Positions 1 to 9,148 of a stretch of 46,302 nt of DNA are shown here, in pieces. Positions within the stretch are counted from its first letter, which is position 1. Every line of letters begins with the position of its first letter. The DNA is from an uncultured Ruminobacter sp. (GTDB taxonomy: Bacteria; Pseudomonadota; Gammaproteobacteria; Enterobacterales; Succinivibrionaceae), in contig CACWVT010000009.1 in NCBI GenBank assembly GCA_902764345.1, positions 1-46,302 on the forward strand. Direction: 5' to 3'. Under the pieces are notes generated by a model that saw only the letters and a program-made list of their open reading frames with translations, did no database searches and had not been told where the DNA came from. The position numbers and the translations under genes were made by a program.

Positions 1-24
1 CAGTAGAGTCTGAAGAATAAATAG

Positions 25-56
25 AAATCCCCAACTCTAACTTAAGTTGGGGATTT
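25..56. terminator. Bidirectional hairpin terminator
   Basis: A 12-bp perfect stem (25-36 pairing with 45-56, core CCCCAACT/AGTTGGGG) encloses an 8-nt loop. On the minus strand the stem is followed by a T-rich tail, so it can end the transcript of the minus-strand gene that stops at 129. On the plus strand the tail is a short T run. Confidence 0.65.
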
Positions 57-128
57 TGACTTAACCCATAGTTACAGAAATTTGTTCAAAATATGGGTAG
101 GAGTTCTGCCGTATCGGAAAAGCGTTTT

Positions 129-551
129 TTATTTCTTGCAGGCGTTTGCTTCAGTAGGTAATGCAAGATCACCTTCCTGCTGAGCCTGACCGAGAAATTC
201 ATGATACTTTCTGAGCAGACCGTCATCGCTGAAGGTCGCTTCATAAATCTTTCTGCTGACGCGCATCATGTAAGGTTTCTGATCACGTGAATAAACCTGG
301 GCAAGACACTGCTGAGCATTCATGAACTGCTTATTGGTTTCAATTACCTGATCCCTGTCTTCGGTATCGGTGCCGAGAATTGTATCAAGACTTTCGGCAT
401 ACTGAGTCAGTGCTTTCTTCTGTAAAGAATCAAGATTGCCGTCGTTGATCAGGGCTTCCACGTTTGCGTCCAGAGCCAGTGCTGATGCAGAAACGGTCAT
501 TCCCGCAGCCATAATCATTGAGCCGAGAACTGATTTACTGAAAAAGTTCAT
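129..551 (-). CDS. Small exported protein of unknown function
   Basis: A 140-residue protein that I do not recognise. The ATG at 551 is chosen over the longer frame opening at 602 because GAGGA sits 5 nt upstream and because it gives a proper signal peptide: MNFFSKSVLGSMIMAAG followed by an Ala/Ser-rich stretch with probable cleavage near ASALA-LD (residues 18-27). The mature part is about 115 residues, soluble, mostly helical by composition, with two cysteines (in QQCLAQ and ANACKK) that could form one disulfide in the periplasm. The longer frame would put a charged, non-signal stretch in front of the hydrophobic segment. It stands alone on the minus strand, followed by the hairpin at 25-56. 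Periplasmic location is inferred; there is no evidence for function. Confidence 0.6.
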   Translation of the reverse strand: MNFFSKSVLGSMIMAAGMTVSASALALDANVEALINDGNLDSLQKKALTQYAESLDTILGTDTEDRDQVIETNKQFMNAQQCLAQVYSRDQKPYMMRVSRKIYEATFSDDGLLRKYHEFLGQAQQEGDLALPTEANACKK

Positions 552-689
552 AATATTCCTCGCTATAAAATCTACGATATCAACCGTCATCGGTTTGGTC
601 ATTAATTATTCCAGTATTCCGATAATTTTACCGTGAACGATGCTAAAAAACTAAAAACACGCTCACAATGACGGCTGATTTCATGAGTG

Positions 690-1160
690 TTACTGCTTGC
701 TTAAGTAAGCGGCGAGGTTATCGATTACCTTGTTGAATACGGACTTGATGGCATCACATTCTTCATCGCCTTCGTAAACAGGGGTTCCTGGGCCAATTTC
801 GCCGTTTTCGTTCTGATATGAAACCTCAACGTGGGTGAAGCTCATTTCAATTTCGAGTTCGCCGAGAACAATGTTACATCTGAAGGTAATGTATCTGGTA
901 CCTTCGGCAGGATCGTAGTCAGGATCCTTCATTCTCTTTACAAATGAGAATACACCGCCGCCGTCCTTGCTTTCATGAATGATGGCTTCCGGACGCACAC
1001 CAACCCTGAGCCAATGACGAGTACGGGCATAAACCTGAACAAAAACGTCTCCTTTAGGTGAGCGGCGACTCAAATCGACTTCATATTCGTTTGAAGTATT
1101 ATCTTCACTTGCGAAGTCCTGACCGACGACTTCATTATCGTATAATTCTTCGTTGCTCAT
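690..1160 (-). CDS. Acidic cytoplasmic protein of unknown function, downstream of glnS
   Basis: A 156-residue acidic protein without signal peptide or membrane segment. The ATG at 1160 has AGAGGA upstream. The N-terminal 30 residues are Asp/Glu/Asn-rich and probably disordered. The rest alternates hydrophobic and polar residues (for example FVQVYARTRHWLRVGV, YITFRCNIVLGELEIEMSFTHVEVSY), suggesting a beta-rich fold, and ends in a helix. It lies 34 nt downstream of the glnS stop on the same strand with its own ribosome binding site, so it is likely cotranscribed with glnS. I cannot place it in a family. A role linked to glutaminyl-tRNA synthesis is not supported by anything but position. Confidence 0.6.
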   Translation of the reverse strand: MSNEELYDNEVVGQDFASEDNTSNEYEVDLSRRSPKGDVFVQVYARTRHWLRVGVRPEAIIHESKDGGGVFSFVKRMKDPDYDPAEGTRYITFRCNIVLGELEIEMSFTHVEVSYQNENGEIGPGTPVYEGDEECDAIKSVFNKVIDNLAAYLSKQ

Positions 1161-1194
1161 AAAATCCTCTTAAAATTAAAAATCAAATGGTTGG

Positions 1195-2862
1195 TTACGC
1201 AGCAGCCTTCTGAGAATCTTCCTTCAGTGCTACGGTAAGGTTAAATACTTTCTTTTCCGGGGTAGTGTATTTGCTGTCGGCACAGAAGTAACCGGTTCTT
1301 TCGAACTGGAAGGCTTCGGAAACGGCAGCTTCCTGCAGTGCAGGTTCAATCCAGGCGTTTTCGATGATTCTGAGTGAATTTTCATTGATTGTTGACAGGA
1401 AATCATCGGCAGATCCCGGATTAGGTACCTTGAACAGACGTTCATAGAGTCTGATTTCTGCGGTTTTGCCTTCGGTGGCGCTAACCCAGTGGATAACTCC
1501 CTTTGGCTTGTGTCCTTCAACGTCCTGTCCCAGTGATTCAGGAATATAGGTACAGTGTACGCAGGTTACGTTGCCGTTTTCATCTTCCTCGCAGCTTTCA
1601 GCCTTTATGATGTAGCCGTAACGGAGGCGGACTTCCTTTTCGAGTGAGAGACGCTTGAACTTCTTGTTGCCTTCCTTTCTGAAATCATCGGCTTCAATGT
1701 AGAGTTCTCTGGTGAAAGGAACCTTTCTTGAACCGAGCTCCGGCTTTAACGGATGGTTCTGAGCATCAAGCTGTTCGACCTGTCCTTCCGGATAATTGTC
1801 AATAACGAGTTTGAGCGGATTCAGAACTGCCATGCGACGCTGAGCGTGTTCGTTGAGGTCTTCTCTGATGCATGATTCAAGTGCGGAAAACTCAACTGTG
1901 TTATCCTGTTTTGTAACACCGATGCGACGGCAGAATTCTCTGATTGAAGCAGGGGTGTAGCCTCTTCTGCGCAGACCTGAAATTGTGGTCATGCGCGGAT
2001 CATCCCATCCGTCCACAATCTGTTCCTTAACAAGGAGGTTAAGCTTTCTCTTTGAGGTGATTGCGTATTCAAGATTCAGACGGCTGAATTCGTACTGATG
2101 CGGATGATGTTCAATGCTGATGTGGTCAAGTACCCAGTCGTACAGACGTCTGTTATCCTGGAATTCCAGGGTGCAGATGGAATGCGTGATTCCTTCAATG
2201 GCGTCTGAAATGCAGTGTGTAAAGTCATACATAGGGTAGATGCACCATTTGTCACCGGTCTGATGATGAGATGCGAACTTGATGCGGTAGATTACAGGAT
2301 CTCTCATGCAGATGAATGATGACGCCATGTCTATTTTGGCACGCAGACAGGCTTTTCCTTCCTCGAATTCACCATTTTTCATTTTTTCGAAGAGAGCCAG
2401 GTTTTCCTCCACTGTTCTGTCTCTGTACGGACTGTTCCTGCCAGGAGCGGTGAGGGTGCCTCTGTATTCCCTTATTTCATCCGGAGAGAGTTCGTCAACA
2501 TAGGCGAGTCCCTTTCTGATGAGTTCCAGAGCATAACCATATAACTGGTCGAAGTAGTTTGAAGAGTATCTTGGTTCACCGTTCCATGAGAAACCGAGCC
2601 AGCGTACGTCGTTTTCGATTGATTCAACGTATTCCACTTCTTCCTTTGCCGGGTTTGTGTCGTCGAAACGGAGATTGCACAGACCGTTATAGTCGCGTGC
2701 GATACCGAAATTCAGGCAGATTGACTTTGCGTGTCCGATGTGTAAATAGCCGTTTGGTTCCGGCGGGAATCTGGTAACAATGGTGTCGTATTTCTTTGCT
2801 GCCAGATCCTCATCTATAATCTGGGTAATAAAGTTAGAAGTATGGATTGCCTCTTCTGTCAT
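1195..2862 (-). CDS. glnS: Glutaminyl-tRNA synthetase
   Basis: Class I aminoacyl-tRNA synthetase that charges tRNA-Gln with glutamine using ATP in the cytoplasm. At 555 residues it matches the E. coli enzyme (554). The Rossmann catalytic core carries [12 protein letters not shown] (HIGH at residues 41-44) and the KMSKS-equivalent ITSKRKL (about 268-274). GlnRS of enterics reads VMSKRKL there, so Met is replaced by Thr, leaving the SKR core intact. The C-terminal two thirds follow the GlnRS beta-barrel anticodon-binding layout. The ATG at 2862 is preceded by AGAGG. Direct GlnRS, as opposed to GatCAB amidation, is typical of gammaproteobacteria. It is transcribed away from maoP across an 823-nt intergenic region. 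Confidence 0.97.
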   Translation of the reverse strand: MTEEAIHTSNFITQIIDEDLAAKKYDTIVTRFPPEPNGYLHIGHAKSICLNFGIARDYNGLCNLRFDDTNPAKEEVEYVESIENDVRWLGFSWNGEPRYSSNYFDQLYGYALELIRKGLAYVDELSPDEIREYRGTLTAPGRNSPYRDRTVEENLALFEKMKNGEFEEGKACLRAKIDMASSFICMRDPVIYRIKFASHHQTGDKWCIYPMYDFTHCISDAIEGITHSICTLEFQDNRRLYDWVLDHISIEHHPHQYEFSRLNLEYAITSKRKLNLLVKEQIVDGWDDPRMTTISGLRRRGYTPASIREFCRRIGVTKQDNTVEFSALESCIREDLNEHAQRRMAVLNPLKLVIDNYPEGQVEQLDAQNHPLKPELGSRKVPFTRELYIEADDFRKEGNKKFKRLSLEKEVRLRYGYIIKAESCEEDENGNVTCVHCTYIPESLGQDVEGHKPKGVIHWVSATEGKTAEIRLYERLFKVPNPGSADDFLSTINENSLRIIENAWIEPALQEAAVSEAFQFERTGYFCADSKYTTPEKKVFNLTVALKEDSQKAAA

Positions 2863-3410
2863 ACTTGGCCTCTAGGGTAATACCTTATTTTGGTTTGTTA
2901 CTTAACATCAGTAAATTTCTATACGTTCCGCCCGTGTCTTTAATTCGTGGAGGAACACAGCTTATGTCCCTGATACACCTGCTGCGGAATCGTGTTTAAA
3001 TCCTTTTTATTTTTTAGAAATTTCAGCACGTACCTGATTGGTCCTTTGTCGGTGTTCCCTGAACGGCAGGTTCAGGCAAACACGGTTAACGCTAAACTGC
3101 TAAAAAATAACCGTTTGTCACGGAGTGGTCCGCATGTTTGCGGCACTGCCTGAAAAAAGGCGGAGTGACGTGATGCAAACCGATTAAAAGCTAATTATAT
3201 GATACATGAAAGCCTATAAGCAAAAAATCTTTTATCTTTTGTTTTATACGCACGGGGCTCGGTCACGGAGCAGGGGTTTTCGGATGTTTTTTTAATAAAG
3301 GAAACGGCTCATCGGCTGATGCTGCGGCATATGGTTAAATCAGGAATGAGTACTCCGCCGAAGATGCGAAAATTCTCTTTCCCGTAATCGTTCTAAATAT
3401 CAATGTTTAA

Positions 3411-3439
3411 TTGAAACTGAGCTGAATAGATACTATAAT
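3411..3439 (+). promoter_or_regulatory. Sigma70 promoter, probable maoP or sRNA promoter
   Basis: TTGAAA (3411-3416), a 17-nt spacer, then consensus TATAAT (3434-3439). The start point would be near 3446, leaving a leader of about 240 nt before the maoP ATG. Confidence 0.65.
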
Positions 3440-3602
3440 TACGCCGTGTTTTTTAAAACGTCACGGGCCGGTTCAGCCTGATTTACGCCTGCGGAATCAG
3501 TACAATGCCGAAAATGCGGAACATGACGCACGGTGAACGGGGTTTTCGTACTGTGCACGAAGTCCGTAACCGCACCGTAAAGTTTTATTAAATCTATTTT
3601 TT

Positions 3603-3617
3603 GGGGTAAAATACCCC
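3603..3617. promoter_or_regulatory. 15-bp palindrome upstream of maoP
   Basis: GGGGTA-AAA-TACCCC, a perfect 6-bp inverted repeat with a 3-nt centre, 69 nt before the maoP start. It has the geometry of a protein-binding site rather than a terminator because no T run follows. The binding protein is unknown. Confidence 0.4.
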
Positions 3618-3685
3618 GAGTAAGTTCCTGTTATTGTTTTACGGATAACATGAAAACCTTAGTAAGATAGATAGAGAGTAATACT

Positions 3686-4012
3686 ATGAGTTTTGAATCA
3701 GATAAGTCTTTTAACGATTTCGTTCATTTTCCACGCGGAATCCGTCGCAGCGGTCTTTTCTCAATCAAGGAATCAGACCTCCTCGAAGAATGCGGTGATG
3801 CCATGATGGAACTTTATCAGGGTATCCGTGAACCTAAGGATGATGCTGAAAAGACTTTTGTTGAACAGATTAAGGGTGATGCGGTTGCTACTGATTTAAA
3901 TGCCAAGGTATTTAAGAAGTATCTTTTTGAAATCAGCCCTAAGAAGTCTCATAACCTTACCACCAGCACTGATGATGACGGTTACGATTCTTCAGAAGAA
4001 TCAATTGATTAA
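3686..4012 (+). CDS. maoP: MaoP (YifE/DUF413) macrodomain organiser
   Basis: A 108-residue protein matching the DUF413/YifE family: the FVHFPRGIRRSGLFSIKES segment (residues 12-30), then LLEECGDAMMELYQGIREP and the C-terminal KYLFEISPKK motif correspond to E. coli MaoP in order and spacing. The tail is Asp/Ser/Glu-rich, as in E. coli. In E. coli MaoP works with a nearby cis site to confine the Ori macrodomain of the chromosome. The family is limited to enteric-like gammaproteobacteria. The ATG at 3686 follows a GAGAG stretch. In E. coli the divergent neighbour is hdfR; here it is glnS. The family call is firm; the macrodomain role is by homology. Confidence 0.88.
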   Translation: MSFESDKSFNDFVHFPRGIRRSGLFSIKESDLLEECGDAMMELYQGIREPKDDAEKTFVEQIKGDAVATDLNAKVFKKYLFEISPKKSHNLTTSTDDDGYDSSEESID

Positions 4013-4153
4013 TTATTAAATTTTTATATTTGCGTTGGCAATCCGGTATATGACAGATTTTATCCCGCAGGACTCCGCCGAAGTGAGCGGATGCGGTGAG
4101 TGTCTGGTACCGGTTTGTTTTTTTTCTGATACTGACATATAGAGAAACTGTAA

Positions 4154-5482
4154 ATGCATCGTAATTCTGATGAAAAACTTGTCCAGGCGTTCAGACACTG
4201 TGGCCCTTACCTGAAGCATCATCGCGGTTCCACTTTTGTAATAATGATTCCCGGTTCCACCGTTGCAAGTTCGCACCTTGAGGACATTATCAGTGACATT
4301 GCTCTGCTGCAGAGCCTTGACATCAAGCTGGTTCTCGTTTTCGGAGCCAGGGAACAGATTGACGCAGCTCTCGATAAGAATCAGATAAAGGCCAGATTCT
4401 ACAAGCGTATCCGCATTGCCGATGACGAAACATTTGAAGTCATCAAAAGAGTCTGCGGCCAGATGCAGATAGATCTCACCTCCAAGCTGTCAATGGGGCT
4501 TATCAACACCCCGATGCAGGGAAGCCGTCTCAACGTTATCAGCGGTAATTTCGTTACCAGCAGGCCTATAGGCGTGGTTGACGGTATTGACTACATGCAC
4601 AGCGGTATCATCCGTCGCATTGATGCTGAAAACATCCTTCGTGAAATCAACAATCATTCTATCGTGCTGATTTCTCCTGTAGGTTACTCCGTTACCGGCG
4701 AATGCTTCAGCGTTAACAGTGAAGAGGTGGCAGCTCAGGTGGCCGTGGCAATCAAGGCCAATAAGCTGATAACCTACTGTTCAAATGATGAGCTTCTGGT
4801 GAATGACAAGGGTGAGGTTATTGCCGAAATGTTCCCGGACGAGGCTCAGAAATATCTTGAAAGAATTGACGCTGATGTTCACAACAGTACCTACAGATAC
4901 CTTAAGGCTTCCATTTCCTGCTGCAACGGCGGTGTGGAAAGATGTCATCTGGTGTCACATGAACAGGATGGCGCCGTAATTCAGGAACTCTTTACCAGAG
5001 ACGGTATCGGTACACAGATTGTAAAGCAGAGTGCCGAACAGGTCAGTCAGGCGACGATCAATGATATTCCTTCGCTCATGGATCTCATCAGACCTCTTGA
5101 ACAGGAAGGCATACTTGTTCACAGACCTCGTGAACAGCTGGAAATGGAAATTGAAAACTATGTTGTCATCAAGCGTGACGGCATGGTTATAGCCTCAGCA
5201 GCTCTCTACAGCTATGAGGAAAAGATGGGAGAACTTGCCTGCGTGGCAATTCATCCTGACTACAGAGGCTCCTCAAGAGGTGACATTCTCATCAATAAGA
5301 TCGAAGAATTGGCCCGCAGTAAGGGACTTAAGCAGCTGTTTGTTCTTACAACAAAGTCTGCGCATTTCTTCCTCGAAAAGGGCTTTGTTCCGGGAACAAT
5401 AGAGGATTTGCCGGCCAAGAAGAGGGAACATTACAACTATCAGCGTATGTCAAAGATTCTGTTCAGACAGATTAAGTACTAA
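4154..5482 (+). CDS. argA: N-acetylglutamate synthase
   Basis: First step of arginine biosynthesis: acetyl-CoA + glutamate to N-acetylglutamate. At 442 residues it matches E. coli ArgA (443) along its length. An N-terminal amino-acid-kinase-like domain (about 1-290; FRHCGPYLKHHRGSTFVIM at the start, then LSMGLINTPMQGS, NVISGNF, SGIIRRID) normally carries arginine feedback regulation. It is followed by a GNAT acetyltransferase domain (about 295-442; RPLEQEGILVHR, ACVAIHPDYRGSSRGD acetyl-CoA loop, LFVLTTKSAHFF). No ARG-box-like pair was found upstream by eye, so ArgR control is uncertain. A strong intrinsic terminator follows. Confidence 0.97.
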   Translation: MHRNSDEKLVQAFRHCGPYLKHHRGSTFVIMIPGSTVASSHLEDIISDIALLQSLDIKLVLVFGAREQIDAALDKNQIKARFYKRIRIADDETFEVIKRVCGQMQIDLTSKLSMGLINTPMQGSRLNVISGNFVTSRPIGVVDGIDYMHSGIIRRIDAENILREINNHSIVLISPVGYSVTGECFSVNSEEVAAQVAVAIKANKLITYCSNDELLVNDKGEVIAEMFPDEAQKYLERIDADVHNSTYRYLKASISCCNGGVERCHLVSHEQDGAVIQELFTRDGIGTQIVKQSAEQVSQATINDIPSLMDLIRPLEQEGILVHRPREQLEMEIENYVVIKRDGMVIASAALYSYEEKMGELACVAIHPDYRGSSRGDILINKIEELARSKGLKQLFVLTTKSAHFFLEKGFVPGTIEDLPAKKREHYNYQRMSKILFRQIKY

Positions 5483-5515
5483 CTGCTGTATGGCGGATGA
5501 ATGAAATCCGTACGG

Positions 5516-5549
5516 GCGGTGTTTTCCGAAACACCGCTCTCTTTTTTTT
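5516..5549 (+). terminator. Intrinsic terminator after argA
   Basis: Perfect 9-bp stem GCGGTGTTT / AAACACCGC with a TCCG tetraloop, followed by a pyrimidine stretch ending in eight T residues. Confidence 0.9.
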
Positions 5550-5613
5550 GTGGTTAATACGTCCTTTTCTGGGAAAATATGCCTGTAATCTCAAGGAAAA
5601 ACATGAAAACGTG

Positions 5614-5641
5614 TTGTACCATTGATCATCACGGGTATAAA
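5614..5641 (+). promoter_or_regulatory. Candidate sigma70 promoter for the DHH gene
   Basis: TTGTAC (5614-5619), 16-nt spacer, TATAAA (5636-5641), 27 nt before the ATG at 5668. Fair match, consistent with an independent transcript after the argA terminator. Confidence 0.4.
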
Positions 5642-5667
5642 TATTTATTACAGAGTACTACTCCGCA

Positions 5668-7278
5668 ATGGCTATCATAAAAACCATAGATTCCCTTACA
5701 GGTTTTCTTTCCAGAAGGAAGATTACCATTCAGTGTCATAATTATCCTGATGCCGATACTATCGGCTCGGGATTTGCGTTATGGCAGTACTTTTCCGATC
5801 ACGGCATTGATGTCCGTCTCGTATACGGAGGTTCGCACAAGATTGCCAAAAGCAACCTGAGGATGTTTGTGGACAAGCTGCACATTCCCATTGAACACGT
5901 GGAGGACGGATACAGAACAGATGGTCTGCTGATTACCGTTGACTGTCAGTATCTGAGCTCCAACATAATTCATATTGAGGCCGATGAGGTTCTGATGATA
6001 GATCACCACAGACAGGGTGAAAACATTGACAGAATCAGGGAACTAGACATAGAGTGTCATTCATGCATCAAGGAACATTACGGAAGCTGTGCATCGGTCG
6101 TTTATCAGCTTTTTCAGAAATCACGTTACAGCATGAGTCTTGAGGTTTCAACGGCTCTTTACTATGGTCTGTACATGGATACCAATGAATTTTCTGAGGT
6201 AAGACATCCTGCGGATCGCGAGGCTCGTGACGAACTGGTATTTGACGACAGGATTTTCATGCTTCTCAAAAATTCAAATCTGAGTGCTGAGGAACTGAAA
6301 CAGGCCGGGGCTTCACTGCAGAATTTTGATTCCAAGGGGCAGCTGGCCGTTATAGAGTCTGTTCAGTGTGATCCAAACGTTCTGGGAATGATTGCCGATA
6401 TGATGATTCGCGTGGAAAACATCAATACGGCCATAGTCTTTAACAGATTGAACCGTGATGACTACAATCCTGAACAGTCAGACATCTACAAATTCTCCGT
6501 GAGAACCTGTGTGGGGGAAATCAGGGCCAATGAACTTGCAGAACTGATTGCGGCTCCAATGGTCGATTCCGTACGCATTGGAGGGGGAGGCGGTCACCGT
6601 CTGAAGGCCGGAGGCATGGTTAACGTGGGACTTTTTGAAAAGTATCTGCGTGAGCAGGGATCCTCCGAGACCTTCAATGAGTATCTTTACCGTGTTTTTG
6701 AGGAGTATTCATCCATTGCCAGAATCATTTATTCAGACAGTTATGACTTTGATGATCTGGTGCGTTATGCCGAAAAATATGAGGAAACTCAGTATGTCAT
6801 GGGATATGTCTGCAGTACTGAGATAGCTGAGGAGGGCAGACCTTTACTCATTAGAGGAACTGCCGGTGACGTGCGTGAAAAGGTCAGTCCGGAGCTGTAT
6901 ATCATGGTCAGCTGCCGCGGAGAAGTGGTGACGGTCTCAAGGAGCGAATTTCTGCAGCGTTACCGTGACTGCGAAGGCCCGCTTAACATGGTGGATTTTT
7001 CCGAGTATGATGAGCCCCGTATCGTAATAGACCAGAGCGGCAGAAAGTTTTACCTTAAAAACAGGCTTCACTGCTGCACATTCAGAAAGCCTCAGTATGT
7101 GTGGGTAGTACCCATTGAAAAGCTTGGAATTCCTGTAAAGCTCGTTGATTCAAAGTGGGCAAGTTCTGACTTCAGATTCGGTAACATTACTGATTATCTT
7201 GTCATAAACGAGAAACAGCACAGTGAAATCAGCATTGTTGATTCCGTGAGATTCAGTGCCATCTACAAGAAGGTATAG
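5668..7278 (+). CDS. DHH/DHHA1 phosphoesterase, NrnA-like, with long C-terminal extension
   Basis: A 536-residue member of the DHH phosphoesterase superfamily. Metal-binding motifs are in order: HNYPDADTIGSG (residues 24-35), VDCQ near 91-94, the family DHH triad (D112-H113-H114) and the DHHA1 glycine motif GGGGGH (about 305-310). Such proteins are Mn2+-dependent nano-RNases, pAp phosphatases or cyclic-dinucleotide hydrolases in the cytoplasm. NrnA-type enzymes end near 310-340 residues; this one continues for about 200 residues after the DHHA1 motif with no motif I recognise. Gammaproteobacteria usually degrade nano-RNA with Orn, so the role here could differ. The exact substrate cannot be read from the sequence. 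The gene is bounded by its own promoter and a convergent terminator shared with asnS. Confidence 0.8.
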   Translation: MAIIKTIDSLTGFLSRRKITIQCHNYPDADTIGSGFALWQYFSDHGIDVRLVYGGSHKIAKSNLRMFVDKLHIPIEHVEDGYRTDGLLITVDCQYLSSNIIHIEADEVLMIDHHRQGENIDRIRELDIECHSCIKEHYGSCASVVYQLFQKSRYSMSLEVSTALYYGLYMDTNEFSEVRHPADREARDELVFDDRIFMLLKNSNLSAEELKQAGASLQNFDSKGQLAVIESVQCDPNVLGMIADMMIRVENINTAIVFNRLNRDDYNPEQSDIYKFSVRTCVGEIRANELAELIAAPMVDSVRIGGGGGHRLKAGGMVNVGLFEKYLREQGSSETFNEYLYRVFEEYSSIARIIYSDSYDFDDLVRYAEKYEETQYVMGYVCSTEIAEEGRPLLIRGTAGDVREKVSPELYIMVSCRGEVVTVSRSEFLQRYRDCEGPLNMVDFSEYDEPRIVIDQSGRKFYLKNRLHCCTFRKPQYVWVVPIEKLGIPVKLVDSKWASSDFRFGNITDYLVINEKQHSEISIVDSVRFSAIYKKV

Positions 7279-7347
7279 CATAGCTGATGACTCTTCGGTC
7301 CGGAATCCGTGTCGTGAAGTGATTCATCTCATCCTGCCATTAAACAG

Positions 7348-7385
7348 AAAACCTGTTCATATCCAAAAGATGTGAACAGGTTTTT
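7348..7385. terminator. Convergent (bidirectional) terminator
   Basis: 12-bp stem AAAACCTGTTCA (7348-7359) pairing with TGAACAGGTTTT (7373-7384), 13-nt loop, T run on the plus strand and the mirrored T run on the minus strand. It lies between the converging DHH gene and asnS. Confidence 0.85.
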
Positions 7386-7417
7386 ACATTATGTGTTACA
7401 CCTGGTAACAGCCGCTG

Positions 7418-8818
7418 TTAGAAGTCGGCATTGTTAACTGTTCTTGGGAACGGAATTACGTCACGTACGTTACCCATACCGGTTACGTATACTACAAGAC
7501 GTTCAAAGCCGAGACCGAAACCTGAGTGGGTTACGCTACCGTAACGACGGAGGTCTCTGTACCACCAGTAGTTCTTAGGATCAAGGTTCAGTTCTGCAAG
7601 TCTTCTGTCAAGAACCTCAATTCTTTCCTCTCTCTGAGAACCACCGATGATTTCACCGATTCCCGGAGCCAGAACGTCCATTGCGGCAACGGTCTTGCCG
7701 TCATCATTAAGTCTCATGTAGAAGGCCTTGATGTCCTTTGGATAGTTCTTCACAACCACAGGAGCCTTGAAGTGTTCTTCAGCGAGGTAACGTTCGTGTT
7801 CTGACTGAAGGTCAACACCCCATTCAACAGGGTACTCAAACTTCTTGCCGCAGTTCTTCAGAATTTCAATGGCATCGGTGTAGTCAACCTGAGCAAAGTC
7901 AGAAGATACGAACTTTTCAAGTCTGGTGATGGCATCCTTGTCTACACGTTCAGCAAAGAATTCCATGTCATCGCGTCTTTCGGTGAGAACGGCATTGAAT
8001 ACGTACTTGAGCATTCTTTCAGCCAGAGCGGCATTGTCGTTGAGGTCATAGAACGCAACTTCCGGTTCAACCATCCAGAATTCAGCGAGGTGACGGGTGG
8101 TATTTGAGTTTTCTGCTCTGAAGGTAGGTCCGAAGGTGTATACCTTTGACATTGAAGAGGCGATGGTTTCAGCATTTAACTGACCTGAAACGGTGAGGAA
8201 TGATTCCTTGCCGAAGAAGTCCTGTGAATAATCAACCTTACCGTCAGCGGTCTTTGGAGGATTGTTCATGTCGAGGGTGGTCACGCGGAACATTTCGCCT
8301 GCACCTTCACAGTCAGAGGCTGTGATTAACGGAGTGGAAATCCAGATGAATCCTTCTTCGTTAAAGAATCTGTGGATGGCCTGAGCCAGACAGTTTCTTA
8401 CGCGCATTACAGCACCCATGATGTTGGTTCTGGTTCTTAAGTGGGCATTTTCGCGAAGGAATTCAACGGTGTGTCTCTTGGCACTCATTGGGTAGGTGTC
8501 AGGATCTTCAACAAGACCGCATACTTCAACAGCGGTAGCCTGAATTTCAAACTGCTGTCCCTTACCCTGTGATTCTACGATTTTGCCGTCAGCGATTACG
8601 GAACAGCCGGTGGTAAGATGTAAAATACCGTCTTCATAGTTGCTTAAAGTATTTGGAACAACAACCTGAACAGGATTAAAGCAGGATCCGTCATGTACAG
8701 CTAAAAATGAAAAACCTGCCTTTGAGTCGCGTCTGGTTCTGATCCAACCGCGTACGCGAACTTCGGTACCAACTTCATATGAACCTTTTAAAATGCTGTC
8801 AACTGAAGCAATAATCAT
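7418..8818 (-). CDS. asnS: Asparaginyl-tRNA synthetase
   Basis: Class II synthetase charging tRNA-Asn. From the ATG at 8818 the product is 466 residues, exactly the E. coli length. A GTG 15 nt further upstream (8833) is in frame but would place the GAGAGG Shine-Dalgarno inside the coding region, so 8818 is preferred. Visible landmarks: the OB-fold anticodon domain ([25 protein letters not shown]), then the catalytic core with motif 2 [21 protein letters not shown] and motif 3 [15 protein letters not shown] near the C-terminus. Ends RDVIPFPRT as expected for the family. Single gene with its own promoter at 8896-8924. Confidence 0.97.
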   Translation of the reverse strand: MIIASVDSILKGSYEVGTEVRVRGWIRTRRDSKAGFSFLAVHDGSCFNPVQVVVPNTLSNYEDGILHLTTGCSVIADGKIVESQGKGQQFEIQATAVEVCGLVEDPDTYPMSAKRHTVEFLRENAHLRTRTNIMGAVMRVRNCLAQAIHRFFNEEGFIWISTPLITASDCEGAGEMFRVTTLDMNNPPKTADGKVDYSQDFFGKESFLTVSGQLNAETIASSMSKVYTFGPTFRAENSNTTRHLAEFWMVEPEVAFYDLNDNAALAERMLKYVFNAVLTERRDDMEFFAERVDKDAITRLEKFVSSDFAQVDYTDAIEILKNCGKKFEYPVEWGVDLQSEHERYLAEEHFKAPVVVKNYPKDIKAFYMRLNDDGKTVAAMDVLAPGIGEIIGGSQREERIEVLDRRLAELNLDPKNYWWYRDLRRYGSVTHSGFGLGFERLVVYVTGMGNVRDVIPFPRTVNNADF

Positions 8819-8895
8819 TATAAAACCTCTCACGAACCGGCAATTAAAAACGGCCGGTAGTTAAGTATCAATTAATTAAACAAAAAATCTCTCTG

Positions 8896-8924
8896 ATCTT
8901 ATTCTTAAATGCCCAAAAAGGCAA
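8896..8924 (-). promoter_or_regulatory. asnS promoter
   Basis: On the minus strand TTGCCT (8919-8924), 17-nt spacer, TAAGAT (8896-8901). The leader to the asnS ATG is about 70 nt and includes a CCGGC/GCCGG inverted repeat near 8836-8861 next to the ribosome binding site. Confidence 0.5.
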
Positions 8925-9148
8925 CCAAAAATACACATTACTTATCGATGTATTCAGCGTTTTGAATGCGGAAAAAGACGAAGAAAAATCCGTAAATTTT
9001 CCGATACGGTGTTCACTGGTACAAAAGGACCGGAATCATTCCGTAAAAAGTCGTTTCCGCATGTAACCGGCTTATTTTTTAGGCTGAGAGACTGTATGCA
9101 TGACACTCTGTCAGATGACATGACTGCATGTCACTTTCCGTTGCAGTG
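8925..9148. other. Intergenic region with two adjacent short palindromes
   Basis: Together with the asnS leader this forms a 330-nt gap. Apart from the asnS promoter it contains two perfect inverted repeats side by side: TGACA-CTC-TGTCA (9101-9113) and TGACATG-ACTG-CATGTCA (9116-9133). They lie just beyond the stop of the minus-strand membrane-protein gene, with a T run on the plus strand at 9153-9160. They may be terminator hairpins or paired protein-binding sites. Confidence 0.4.

Larger units (their letters stand above)
2863..3685. other. Long divergent intergenic region glnS/maoP
   Basis: 823 nt without a convincing ORF. It holds a strong plus-strand promoter (3411-3439), a perfect GGGGTA-AAA-TACCCC palindrome (3603-3617), and several imperfect inverted repeats, for example CCTGAAC/GTTCAGG near 3058-3076. 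There is no textbook terminator and no RNA family I recognise. It could contain a small RNA or, by analogy with E. coli where MaoP acts at a short cis site beside its own gene, a maoS-like site. Neither is demonstrated. Confidence 0.5.

Noticed and set aside
4016-4276. Minus-strand 86-codon frame across the argA 5' end
   Set aside because: Antisense to a certain gene, low-quality composition, no ribosome site.
8819-8833. GTG start for asnS five codons upstream
   Set aside because: Would bury the GAGAGG ribosome site in the coding region and exceed the family length.
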